Positions 43,666 to 54,305 of a DNA stretch of 64,000 nt are shown piece by piece. The stretch comes from Guillardia theta CCMP2712 (taxonomy: Eukaryota > Cryptophyceae > Pyrenomonadales > Geminigeraceae), in assembly GCF_000315625.1 (NCBI RefSeq), contig NW_005434592.1:51322-115321 (forward strand). Direction: 5' to 3'. A program made the translations under genes and the position numbers. The notes under the pieces are model-generated. The model did not search any database, was not told the DNA's origin, and saw nothing but the letters and a program-made list of their open reading frames with translations. The first letter of the stretch is position 1, and every line of letters begins with the position of its first letter.

Positions 43666-44170
43666 GTGACCTCTGGTTCAAGCCCGCTCCAGAGCTTCAC
43701 CAGGGCCCATCTCGTCACCAGTTCACTAGGTAGAAAAACTACTGCGATAGTTTCTGTCTTTACAAAAGTAATATGTGATACCGTGAGGCGAGCTCGTGGG
43801 GGTAGTTTTTGAATCTTTTCACGGCTGCCCTGCCATGGCGGGAAGAACGGGGGCCAGACGAGAGTATGTGAGGGGCCGGCGGCGGAAGAAGATGGCGGGA
43901 GCGCAGGGATCAGCACTCGATGCATCAATATGAGCTGCTGTGTGCATATGAGAGGGAAAGGAATGAGAGACCTGGCTGTCCTCGCGCTGACCGTCTTGCT
44001 CCTCCCTTCACCCTCCATCCCCTCCACAGAGGTAAGATGGTAACTTGACGCTACATAGCATCGATGACCCCTTCCATCAGCATCCTCGGAGGGTCTCTGT
44101 CCCGGGGCAAGATCCTTGCTGCATCAGGGCACATAGGCTCATCATCCCCCTTCGTGGGGGTCTCGCGAGC
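43666..44170. other. Divergent upstream region
   Basis: Lies between the membrane-protein gene (-) and the TPR-TOG gene (+). An open stretch at 43945-44033 ends in a good donor (CACAGAG|GTAAGATGG) and could be a first exon of the downstream gene; one frame there encodes a hydrophobic leader (MRDLAVLALTVLLLPSPS). No continuation in frame could be proven. Confidence 0.35.
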
Positions 44171-45785
44171 ATGACCACGGACACGGAGAGGATGGTATGG
44201 GACCAGGACATGGAGCGGTTTGCAGCGCAGGTGTGACTTGCATGCCATAGCCTGTGTTGTAGTTGACCAGTGTTGCTTCTCCCGCAGATGTCAACGACAC
44301 CAGTCAGGATGATGGGCTCAACTCCGACAGCCCGATACCCCTCAACGCCCTACACGCAGGTACGAGAGGGGATCTAGTGCCCAGCCGCTGACTCTCGACC
44401 TTCCTTTAGCAGCCTTCTCTGCAAGCAGAAGCGGAGATGCTGTTCCGTCATGCCTTCTTCCTGACTCATTACAGGTTGAACTATCAACACGCAAGACAGG
44501 TTCAGTACATGATGTCGTTTTGGCTAGTGACCGTTGTCCCACTATGTAGCTCCTGGAGAGAGTGCTGCGGTTGAATCCCAACCACGTTCCTGCTCTCTCA
44601 ACCTACGGCTTCCTACTCTACCTCGCCTACAATGATTACGATCAGGCTGAAGGTGAAGTGAGCTTGTCTTGCACCGTCTCTTACCCTCCGCTCTATTGTT
44701 CCCCTTGACTCTCCCCGAAGAAACATTTCGGAGGGCCTTGATGATCGAGCCCGAGCATCTCCTTTCGAGGCTTCAGCTGGACGTGGTGAGTGGTATCCAC
44801 TTTGTGTCGTGCTTGCGTGATGGGAAGGGATAAGGTCCGATGCTTGAAACGAGCTTCCTCCTTCTCGTCCTCTTCCTCCGTTACTGCTGGGACCTCCTCC
44901 TCTATTCCCATGCCAACAGGAATGGACCCTTATCGAGGCATGAGTGCAGCATACCCTCCCATGATGAACTCGATACCTCTCACTCCCAGCTATCCTCCTC
45001 CTCTACCCGGCAACCCGCCAGCCCCTCCTTACGACTACTCGGGCATGAAGCAAACCCCGCAGCAGAGCATGATGTTTCAACACCCCGCAAACTTCCCCCG
45101 CGGCTTTCCTTCTGCAGCTCAGAGCACACCGACTCTTGCCCAGCAGCCTCTCGAGCTGCGTCAGCAGCCTCCAGACGAGGCGAGATACGAGCAGCAGCTT
45201 CCTCCAAGCTCGCAGATGGCGCAGGAGGAGCGATACCCGAAGCTTTCTTCTCGAAAGTCTGGCTACACGGATGACGAGGAAAGCATGGCGGCTGTTCCCC
45301 AGCAGGTGGTGGTGAGCTCTCCGGCTGCGTCTGCCCTGAAGCCTCAGAAGCCTCAGGCATCCGGCGGGTATGAAGCGCAGAGGGCAAAGGAGGAAAGTTC
45401 GGCTCCCCCTTCCTCCCGAGCTCAGCCCCAGCTGGTTGAAAAGGAGGAGGAGGAGGAGGAGGAGGAAGAGGCGGACGAAGGAGAGTTTGTGCCTCCTCCA
45501 CCAGGGGATCAGCCGGAGGATTGCCCAGCTACCCTTCAAGAGAGAGTCAAGTCGTCGAAATGGAACATCAGGGCATACGGACTACAGGCATGAAGCTGCT
45601 CTGCTTCCTCGTCTCTTGACTCTCCCTTCCTCTTCCTGCTCTCTCTCTCTCCATCTGCTCTCAGCTGACATGCCGTGACAGGAGCTAGCATACAATCTCT
45701 ACACCTCAAGACAACAGTCAGCCCCTCTCCCCCTCTCTGCTCTTGTTCTTCCTCATCCTCGTCCTCGTCCTCGTCCTCGTCCTCA

Positions 45786-45873
<88 letters not shown>

Positions 45874-45874
45874 T

Positions 45875-45915
<41 letters not shown>

Positions 45916-46811
45916 TGTCCTTGTCCTCGTCCTTGTCCTCGTCCTTATCCTGGTTCTGGTCCTGGTCCTGACTCTCACTCACAGGGGCAAGGCTATCGCA
46001 GGCAGCGAGTGGGAAGAAACGTCATCCCTCATTCAAGGGGGGCTCGCCGACATCAACGTCAACGTGCAGGAGAGGTCGCTTGAGGCAGCTCGGGTCTTCC
46101 TTGAAACTGCTCCTCCTGAAGTCTCTTGCTCTAGAGCCCTCCAGCCCCAGCTGACCTCGACCTGCAGGCCTGTCAGCAATTCTCCTCAGCCTCAGCTGAG
46201 CAGGTGGTCAAGAAGGGCTTCGCCTCTCCCAAGACTTCTGCCAAGACGCAGCAGCTTGTCCTCAAGATGATCGAAGCCGATTGCTCCTCCTCCGTGATTC
46301 CTGTGCTCGTGTAAGGCCTGCGTCCTCTTCCTCCCTCCCACCCTTCCTTCACCCTCTCCCTCCTTCCCTTCCCCCCCTCCCTCCTGTCTTTATCCTCCTC
46401 CTCTCTCGTTGGCTCTTCCAGCTTGCTTTCTCTTGCCTGCAAGACCTCGGATCTCTTCCCCTGCGTTCTTCTTCTCCTTCTGCTCAGTGCCAGCGAGTGA
46501 TTCAATACCTCCAGCACCTGCATGACCTGGAAGCATGCGAAGACAGCAGCAGCGTGTGTTGAGACTGCTCTCAAGGCCCTGGAGCTCTTTGGAGCTGAGG
46601 TAGACAATGGGAAGGAGGGAGGATGGAAGGGAGGGGGGCGGAGGAAGGAGGCAGGGAGGAAGGAGGCAGGTGACGGTGGAGCAAGGGTGTTGAAAAGCTC
46701 TTGGTGTCCAGGTGATCAATGCAAGAAATTGTCTTCTCCCGGCTTGCGTGGAGATCTTCGACAGCAACGTTCCTCAGGTTTCTTTCTCCTCTCGATATTA
46801 TTCTCGTTCTT

Positions 46812-46843
<32 letters not shown>

Positions 46844-47039
46844 TTGTTTTTCGTTGTCCTCGACTGCAACACTTCTTGTCGTCCTTACGGGCTTCAGGTT
46901 CGAAGTCTGGCACTTCCTCTCGCTGTTGCTCTCGTTCAGCATCTGGTAAAGCTCTACCTCCTCTCACCCCTTCCCTCTCTCCTCCTTTCCTTGCCCCCTC
47001 CTCCTGCCACTTTTCTTCCTCCTGCCTTCCCTTGCTCAC

Positions 47040-47090
<51 letters not shown>

Positions 47091-49406
47091 CGCTCTCCCT
47101 CGCTCTCCGACTCTCCTCAACTTCTCCTTGTCTTCCTTGACTCTTTCACTCGTCCTCACTCTCGTGCTCAGGGCCCTGGCATCCGCACTTCCTTCGGGCG
47201 TCTCCGGGGGGTTCAGGTAGCGCAGCGTCTGCCCCCTGCTGTGCTGGTGAGCCTGTCTGCAGGCCAAGGAACTGGATGCTGCGCTTGCCAACGTCCCAGC
47301 TGGTCGTCCTCGACCGAGGAGGGCAACCCGGAGCACCAAGGGGAAGCTTGCTTCCAGCTCGAAGCCAGCTGGAAAGAGAGGGGACTTGAAGGGGCACACG
47401 AAGCAGCGCCAGGAGCTGGAGGAGGCGATGGAAGACGGGGAGGAGGAGGAGGAGGAGGTAGAGGTAGAGGTCGATCTACTCACGAAGCTGGGGAAGAGCT
47501 GGGCGACACAGGTGCCGGCGGAGCAGAGACAGTCTCTCCATCCTCTCAACGTGTCGCCAGGTCCTCAAGGTTGCCAAGTGGCAGGAGAAGCTGGAGTTTC
47601 TCGAGAAGATCCCTGCCCTCTGCCAGCCCTCAGGTGCAGGAAGCTTCCGCCTCGTCCCCGGGGACTTTTCGGAGGTGAACAAAAGATGCTGTGGAGAGTC
47701 GGAGGATGGCGGGGTGGTGGTAGTGCAGCTGGGTAAGGCTGCCAACAGGTCGTCAAGAGTTTACGGGTCTTGACGGGGGACTCCATGGTCCTGGTCGTGT
47801 CAGCCGCCGTCAAGGGTCTTGGTGGGCCCATGCTAGCAGAGGTTGGGGGATGAGCTGAGAAATATCTCTCAGGCCTGCTGGGGTCCGGGCTGAAGGAGGA
47901 GTTTGCGGGCTCGTGTAAGGTTTGACCCCTCGAGCTGATGGGAGGAAGGACTGAGACGATGAGAAGATGCTGTGCCCTCTGATGCTGGACAAGCTCAAGG
48001 ACAAGGTGAGGGGAGGGAGGAGAGAGAGGGAGGAAGAGGGAGGGAAGGAGAGGGAGTGGGGAGGGAAGGAAGGAGGGGGGAGGGAAGGGGAGGAGAAATT
48101 GTGTCGGGGACGCCAGGGGGTTGGCTGGGAGAGCGAGACAAGCTGACGTGCTTGTAGAATCGAGGAGTGGTGGAAGCAGTTCATGTCACCCTGGATCAGT
48201 GGTTGCAGCGATGCTTCACGGTATGGAGATTTTCTTCCTCGTCTTGCTTCTATTCCTCCTATTCGTCCTCCTATTCCTCCTACGATTCCTCTTCTTCACC
48301 TCGTCATCCACTTCGTCCTCCTCCTCCTCATCCACATCGTCCTCCTCCTCCTCCTCCTCCTCCTCCTCCTCCTCTCCTCATGCTCGTGTACAGTTCGATG
48401 ATGTGGTTGACCCGATCTCAAACGCCCTCAGCAAAGGATCGACGCCCAAGGTGACCGCACAATCTCTTCCTCCTCCTTCACCTTCACCTCAGCCTACTGC
48501 TCGTCTCACCCCGTCCTACCTGCAGGTCAGGATGGAGACTCTAAAGTGGATAGGAAGGGGACTGCGTGCAAACAAGTCAAACAAAAGTAACACACATCCA
48601 GTACCTACTTGGTTTCCCCCTCCCCCCTTCTTTCCCTTCTCTTCCTCTTGCTCCTCCTCCTCCTCCTCACATCTTGGTATCCCTTGCTCATCTAAAGTTC
48701 TTCGTTTTGCTGCAGGATCAAAAGCAGGGGGCATCGGTCTCCCCTCTTCCCTCTGTGAACCTGTAGTAGGATCCATGAACAATGGATAAACCATATCCCC
48801 CCCCCCCCCCCCTTCCCTCCTCCTCCTCCTCCTCCCCCCCCCCCCTCCTCTGTTCTTTCTCTCCTTTTTCCCCCTTCCCTTCCCTCCTTTCTGCCTCAAC
48901 CTCTCTGTCCCTTTTTCCTCTTCTGCCATGCTTCTCTCCTCCACTCTTCTCCTCCCCCTCACTTTCCTCCAGTGTGCTTGAAGTTCGCGACGCTGCGTTC
49001 GAGGCTACGACTGCGCTCATGGGACTCGCTGGATCATCACTGGTGAGAGGCAGAGGAGGCGGAGGGTGTACAGAGGGGAACAAGGGAAGGGAGGAGAAGG
49101 GAGGAGATTGGTAGATGGGAGGAAGGAGATGTGAACAGGAGAAGGTGGTGGAGACAGCATAGAAGAGAGGAGTAGAGGCTCTGAATCAGATATGAAAGAA
49201 GACGAGGGGGATAAGAGTATCTGGATCCAAGGTTTGTGAGCAGTGGTATTGGATGTAACGGAGGAAGACGGTGGTGGAGGAGATGGAAGAGGAGGAGGAG
49301 GGGAGAGGCTGACAAGGACTGTTGTGGGCAGGTGCTGAACCTTGCTGAGGAGCTGCAAGTCGACCCGAAGAGAAGAAAGAAGCTCATGAGCATGGGATCC
49401 GGCTAG
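44171..49406 (+). CDS. TPR-TOG protein, XMAP215/CKAP5-like microtubule polymerase
   Basis: Many short exons. First come MTTDTERMVWDQDMERFAAQ and TPR-like helices (EAEMLFRHAFFLTHYRLNYQ; LLERVLRLNPNHVPALSTYG; FRRALMIEPEHLLSRLQLD; exons about 44171-44230 to 44786). A Pro/Gln-rich linker with poly-Glu (about 44926-45500) follows, then a first TOG domain (LQERVKSSKWNIRAYGLQ, ELAYNLYTSRQQ, NVQERSLEAARVFLE, AAACVETALKALELFGAE, LLPACVEIFDSNVPQ). A basic linker starting GIRTSFGRLRG and AKELDAALANVPAGRPRPRR leads to a second TOG (VLKVAKWQEKLEFLEKIPAL; VLTGDSMVLVVSAAVKGLGG; VVEAVHVTLDQWLQRC; EVRDAAFEATTALMGLAGS). The protein ends KRRKKLMSMGSG at TAG 49404-49406. TOG domains bind tubulin and XMAP215 proteins speed plus-end growth. 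Two TOGs is short for the family. The strong acceptor at 44923 (pyrimidine tract plus CAACAG) argues that the TPR part is spliced to the TOG part, though two adjacent genes remain possible. Confidence 0.75.
45735..45965. repeat. Intronic CTCGTC hexamer microsatellite
   Basis: About 36 copies of CCTCGT with a few CAT/CTT variants fill an intron of the TPR-TOG gene, between the exon encoding ELAYNLYTSRQQ and the next TOG exon. Long open frames on both strands here (poly-Ser; Asp-Glu; Arg-Thr) are repeat artefacts. Confidence 0.95.
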
Positions 49407-49618
49407 GGGGCATCAAGGTGGGGAGCGTGTCAATACACTCTTAACAAACCGTCAGCAGACTCTCAGCTAATTCTCGAACAAGTCCTTTATGTGTGCCGAT
49501 CCCAGCGACCTTGTTCCTACTCGGTACCTGTCAGCCCCCGTCGTCCTCAACAGCTCTCTTCATGCTTCCAACCCTCGCTCCATCAGGCGCAGCTGGACTT
49601 CGTTGACTCTCTCCCGTG

Positions 49619-50545
49619 CTATGCTGGGATCTGCGCTGCCTTCACCTCCTCCCTCCTCCCTCCTCCCTCCTCTGCGTCCTGCTCACCGCGGGGCTCCTTG
49701 GGGGCGATAGAGACGTAGATCCTCCCCTCCTCGTCAGCTGAGACATCGTACACGCGTGCAGGGCCGCATCTGAGGGCAGGAGGGGAGCGGGAGGGGATCA
49801 GAGCTTGACAACAAGGGGAGCGAGAGGGTAGACTTGCTGTATCCTCCGGGAGAGGGAGAGGGAGAGGGAGGGAGAGGGGAGAGGGGAGAGGGAGAGGGAG
49901 GGAGAGGGAGAGGGAGAGGGAGAGGGAGGGAGAGGGAGAGGGAGAGGGAGAGGGAGGGAGGGAGGGAGGAAGGGAGAGGGAGAGGGACAGAGGAAGAGGA
50001 GCTACTCACCTGGACCTCGGCTCTGAGAGACATGACCCGGTGGCAAGGTCGAAGATGAAGGAGTGCGCGGGGCATGACAGGAAGGGCCCTGGGAGGGGCG
50101 AAGCGTTCAGGTCGCGGAGAATGCCATCGCTGCCATACCTGCAGGTGGGTTGAGCGCGCATGCCGAGATATCCGGGAAGTCCTTGTGAGGAGCATTCATG
50201 CGATGCCGGAGGAGATATTTTTGCCACCTCGATGTCTCCTTCGGACAAGGCAGCTCGAGCATGCGGGCAGCTCCGTTGGATGGCAAACATGCTACCTTGA
50301 CGGTTCCTGTACACAACAATGCTCTCCCCTGGAGGAGAACCCCATCGTCAGAGACGGCACGAGGGCATAGCAAGGCAGGTGGAGATGGGGAGCACGGACC
50401 TGCCCATGTTCGCCTCCTTGCCTCTCCACTCGATTCCAAGTCGCTCGTCACTCCCGAGAGCGTCAGTGACCCCTGCGTGTGGGGCTGAAAGTCCTGCGCG
50501 TCCACTTCGAAATAGCAGATGCCGTCAACCGTATGGCCTGTTCAA
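49619..50545 (-). CDS. Rieske [2Fe-2S] domain protein
   Basis: Minus-strand exons give a small Rieske ferredoxin. About 50530-50470 reads HTVDGICYFEVDAQDFQPHT. About 50330-50205 reads GESIVVYRNRQGSMFAIQ, then RSCPHARAALSEGDIE. About 50090-50012 reads GPFLSCPAHSFIFDLATG, then SCLSEPRSR. The last (about 49765-49619) reads CGPARVYDVSADEEGRIYVS, then IAPKEPRG, ending QIPA at TAG 49619-49621. Cluster ligands are visible: C-P-H in the first half and C-P-A-H in the second, with the A-L-S-E-G-D-I-E spacing typical of soluble RFESD/NirD-like proteins, not of membrane bc1 Rieske subunits. The partner oxidoreductase is unknown. The intron between the last two coding exons is a long GAGAGGG microsatellite. 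The 5' exon and start (possibly near 50620) are unresolved. It converges on the TPR-TOG gene. Confidence 0.85.
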
Positions 50546-50682
50546 CGAGTTGAGGCTCAAGATGTAGAGGAGGAGAGGACGGGGGTTAACAGCAGGACAA
50601 AGTGCCCAAGGCCTCTGTAGCATTCCTGGCGCGGTTCATCCCAACAAATAATTCTAATCTTCACCATACACTTCGCATCGCA
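50546..50682. other. Probable 5' region of the Rieske gene
   Basis: May include its first exon: a minus-strand ATG near 50637 begins MNRARNATE, but the junction to the next exon was not established. Nothing else seen. Confidence 0.3.
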
Positions 50683-50811
50683 CATGGTGGTGTTCAGGCA
50701 GTCATCATGGTATCGCACAGACCATCATGGTGGTGTTCAGGCAGTCATCATAGTATCGCACAGACCATCATGGTGGTGTTCAGGCAGTCATCATGGTATC
50801 GTACAGACATC
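50683..50811. repeat. 43-bp tandem repeat, three copies
   Basis: Units start at 50683, 50726 and 50769 (CATGGTGGTGTTCAGGCAGT...). The first two differ by one base and the third has two changes and a short deletion at its end. The array is intergenic, upstream of the Rieske gene. Confidence 0.93.
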
Positions 50812-52138
50812 ATCATGGAGGATCGGGGAGACATGTCAGCATGCCATCCCAGTTACCTCTCGCGGGCTCGAAGTCGCTCGCCATTCCCACTGCCTCCTTC
50901 CCCTCCATTTCGCCCTTCCCTCCCTCCTCCCAGTGCTTCCGAGTTGTCGGCACGGTGGGCCCGGGCCCCGGGTCCCGGATGGACCAAGAACTTTTACGAC
51001 TACCCACCCCTGACTCGTCCCCAAATTCTTCCGTACCCCACCCCACATCCCGTTGAGAGCAACTTTGTAAGACCACCCCTCATTTCGACGATCACTGCCC
51101 CTAGTAATCCTTTCTTACGCGGGTTCAAAACCTATCTCTATATTTCAAATAATAGAGGCAAGATTATTCAAACTTGCTTTATGAATAATACACAACCCCT
51201 TCCAGCTCCGGATACATGAGGGGTGGTAGCCACTCCCTCTGATCAAGCACGATTCGTACCTTTTACCACCCCCTGTTTGCAAGGAGATTTCCCCCCCTCT
51301 TCACCCCACCCACCCCACCATTGCCTCCAACAATGACCTCCACAACCCACCTATCCTAGCCATACCCTACCCCCCTTTATAATATAATTCCTTCACCACC
51401 CCCTAGGCAATTTCCGTACTCAAAGAATAGTCGGAAACAGGGGTGAGACATTTTCAGGTGGGTACCTACATCCGCCTCTACCATACTGTTCGATAGGAAA
51501 ATAGGGGGTAGATCGAATGAACTCGAGTACCCCTACCCTATCGGTCTGACCCCTACCCTACTCACAAAGATTTTTTGTCAGTACCCCCCAACATTCCGGT
51601 GTCTGTTCGTCGCCGCCATGGTAAAAAGGCTTCTGTGATTGCGAACAATCTCTGTGAACATGGCACAAGCATGTCACTCATTCCACTGTCAGTGATGAAA
51701 ATTATCATTTCTTGAATGTGTCTTCATTCATTCATTTCGTTGAATGTGTTTTCATTCATTCATTTTCTTGAATGTGTCTTCATTCATTCATTCCGATCTC
51801 CGTCTTGTGCAGTGCGGGTTTGTTGATGGTTTGCTTGCAAGTATCTCTATGTCATCCCCTCGCTTCCCATCCCATCGGATGGTAGCGATAGTGCAGCTCC
51901 ATGTGCAACATATTTTTTTTTATGAATGAATCTTGTTGTGTAAACCTGATTTCAACAAACGAATCAACCTTGTCGTCGTCTTCGATCATTCAGTTATGGA
52001 GCACTAAGCACAAACTCTTTTAACCCGAAAACATGCTGGAGTTGATGGTATAATTATCAGGTGTTCTTGCCCCCACTTACAGGAATTGAGGTGATACTTT
52101 CGATGTCCTTGCTTTGCATTTATTGATAGTCTTTACAG
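50812..52138. other. Intergenic region with C-rich words and a 28-bp repeat
   Basis: A small CCCGGGCCCCGGG palindrome lies at about 50960-50985. Bases 51000-51600 hold many CCCTACCC/CCACCCC words like those at 34.9-36.2 kb. Bases 51713-51797 are three copies of a 28-bp unit (TTGAATGTGTCTTCATTCAT...). The last 200-300 bases may contain unseen 5' exons of the downstream module-repeat gene. No independent gene is supported. Confidence 0.5.
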
Positions 52139-53740
52139 GCTGTTGCATGCGCATCATCTGATGCCTCCACTGCTGCCGCCAGTGCCTCCACCAGTGCCCA
52201 CACCACCACCTTGTCTCAGGTGTGAAGCTGATACATGACGAGGCTGGAGATCATATCAATCTAACTCCGCTCGTTGATCAGCCGCCAGCTGACTTTGCTT
52301 GGCAACGTGGCTACTCCTGGTATCCTGACACTCCTGGAGCCTACCCTGCAAGCAAGATGACCTGGTCAGAGCGACGTCATCAGGAGAGTTGCTGGCTGCT
52401 AATCGTGTTGTTTGCTTTCTAGGTACTACAATTCCGGTGGTCTCTACGATCAGATGCATGCTTCTTCGGATGCGTCCACTGTCGCAGCAGGTAGGAGGAG
52501 GATGCAGAGAGGGTGTCGGGGCCTTAGTTTCATTCAACAGGCTCCCTGTCGCAGGCTCACACCACCACCCTGGCCAACCCCAACTCGGTCTGAAACTTGA
52601 GCTCTCGGGAGTTGCTGACGTCATGCAACCCAGGCTGACTTTGTCTGGCAACGGGGGTACGGATGGTACCCTGACACCCCCGGTGCCTACCCGGCGTCCA
52701 AGTGGACCTGGTGAGCAGGCTCGTGGAAGTTTCTGTTGGACCTGCTCAATGGGTGTGCAGGTACTACAACTCCGGTGGTCTCTACGATCAGTCCCACCAG
52801 CTCGGAGCCGTGCCCGTGGGTGAGTCGCCATGAAGTCGTAGGTCATGAGCTGATGTTTGGTCCACCAGATTCCAAGGACGTGAGCTGTGTCAAGCAGGTT
52901 CGAATTGATGTCAATGTCTGACCTGTTCTGAAAGCCTTTTGTTTCCTGTGTCTTGCTTGGATGAGCAGAACAAGCCCACTCCTGCGTCTCCCGGTTAGAG
53001 AACTGACAGAACGAAATGTTCACAGTTTGTTGCCATGCTGATCCTTGTGATGGCCGTATCGATCATGTCACTGCCCGACTTGTCCATGTCTTCAATGTCT
53101 GCATTCGTGAAGTTCTGACTGGTCTTGTTCCACCAGGACACCTTCTTCTCTGCGGCCATGCCTTCATCCTTGGTGCTGCTGAGGCAACGGTTGAGGTGAC
53201 TTTCCTCTGCTTCATGCCGCCATCGACTCATAGAGTTCGCAGGCCATCAAGACCGGAGACGTCTCCAAGTGGGAGGAGAACTTCAAGGGCGCCTCGAATG
53301 CGGCGGCCAATGCTGTCAGCCCTGTCGGCGGGTACATCATGTCCGAGCACCTCGTCAAGGTGATCCCTTTTGTGGTGTGATGGTTGTCCTCTGATGCGCA
53401 TGCTCCAGACGAACTAGATGCTGGTCGATGTGTGAGGACATCCAGTCTTGCAGGATTGTGAAGAGCAGAATCAGCTGGTTCATACCCTTTCTTTCCTTGC
53501 GTTGCTAGTACGAATAAATCAACAATCCCTCGAGTCGTCATGGCTGCATCATACAAGAGATGATGATCGTGCTGACCTCACGATCTACAGCTCAAGAACG
53601 CAATCAGTTACTTCGTGGATTGCTACGGAAATCAACATCCATTGTGGATTGCTACGGAATTCAACATACACTGCGGATTGCTACGGAAAGCAACCTACAT
53701 GTATTCATCGTACGGGAACATAACATGCCGCATCGTGTGA
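52139..53740 (+). CDS. Protein with a duplicated WYPDTPGAYPASK module (5' partial)
   Basis: Exons that keep phase: 52139-52219, 52282-52364, 52423-52490, 52541-52586, 52634-52710, 52761-52819, 52869-52897, 52969-52993, then less certain, 53243-53359 and 53591-53740 (stop TGA). The core is a two-exon cassette present twice: ADFAWQRGYSWYPDTPGAYP then YYNSGGLYDQMH, and again ADFVWQRGYGWYPDTPGAYP then YYNSGGLYDQSH. A shared ASSDAST...AHTTTL linker precedes each. Introns fall at the same codon in both copies (splitting the Trp of TW|YY), so the duplication copied exons with introns. Later parts read DSKDVSCVKQ, a lysine-rich AIKTGDVSKWEENFKGASNA and LKNAISYFVDCYGNQHPLW. No family was recognised. 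The aromatic, Gly/Pro-rich composition could suit a secreted or lumenal protein (inference). A minus-strand frame at 52995-53231 also looks coding and conflicts with the 53,000-53,240 part. Confidence 0.6.
53612..53705 (+). repeat. 29-bp tandem repeat in the last exon of the module gene
   Basis: Three copies of ATTGCTACGGAAATCAACAT plus nine bases, diverged at a few positions. Because 29 is not a multiple of three, each copy is read in a different frame (DCYGNQH, then IATEFN, then LLRKAT). Confidence 0.8.
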
Positions 53741-53822
53741 CATGCGATCAGGTGTCATATCCCACATGTAGACCACAAGATCCTCTTTGCACTGAATCGC
53801 CATCGCTCCACAATGTAGTAAT

Positions 53823-54026
53823 GCCCGCCATCGGGGGCAGGGTAATAGGAGGGGAAGCAGGGATGGGCAGGAGCGGGGATGAGGATCGGCAAGTCACTGG
53901 TGCCGTCATGCCGTACAAATCTTTCGCCTTTTACTAAAGATTTCCGTGGTGGCGCCAGGCTATGACCAAAACCAAATTTTTGAAGCGCGAAAGCGCAAAC
54001 ATGCGAAAACAAACTGAAGATTATGA
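53823..54026 (-). repeat. 204-bp downstream repeat, copy 2
   Basis: Inverted partner of 24498-24701 with about three differences. It lies 280 bp beyond the stop of gene B. A (ATC)n microsatellite at 54036-54075 sits immediately outside it on the gene B side, where copy 1 has only a trace (ATCATTTCTCATCACCATCA). Confidence 0.92.
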
Positions 54027-54047
54027 AGGTGCTGAACGGATGATGAC

Positions 54048-54079
<32 letters not shown>

Positions 54080-54305
54080 GATGTGAGGTTAATTCTTATC
54101 AGTTGAAAGAAAACTTTCACCCGGCACGTTCTGGTGTTGTGTACAAGTTGTTGGTCATGGTGCCGGCTAGTACATGACAAGCGAGTCTTGAGTTGCTGCT
54201 TATTCTGTTCCAAGGTATAGTACAGTGAGCGAGAGAGTAATATACAACATGACATGACGAAGGCTGGGCGTTGCAGAGCACACAATCAGTGATCAGCAAA
54301 GGCGG

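Noticed and set aside
43660-43720. tRNA-like B box (GGTTCAAGCCC) near 43675
   Set aside because: No matching acceptor, D or anticodon arms could be folded around it; no tRNA gene was found in the window.
45536-46270. Long frames of poly-Ser, Asp-Glu and Arg-Thr on both strands
   Set aside because: All come from the CTCGTC hexamer microsatellite inside a TPR-TOG intron.
50683-50811. Possible spacer-repeat array
   Set aside because: The 43-bp units are contiguous tandem copies without unique spacers, and the genome is eukaryotic.
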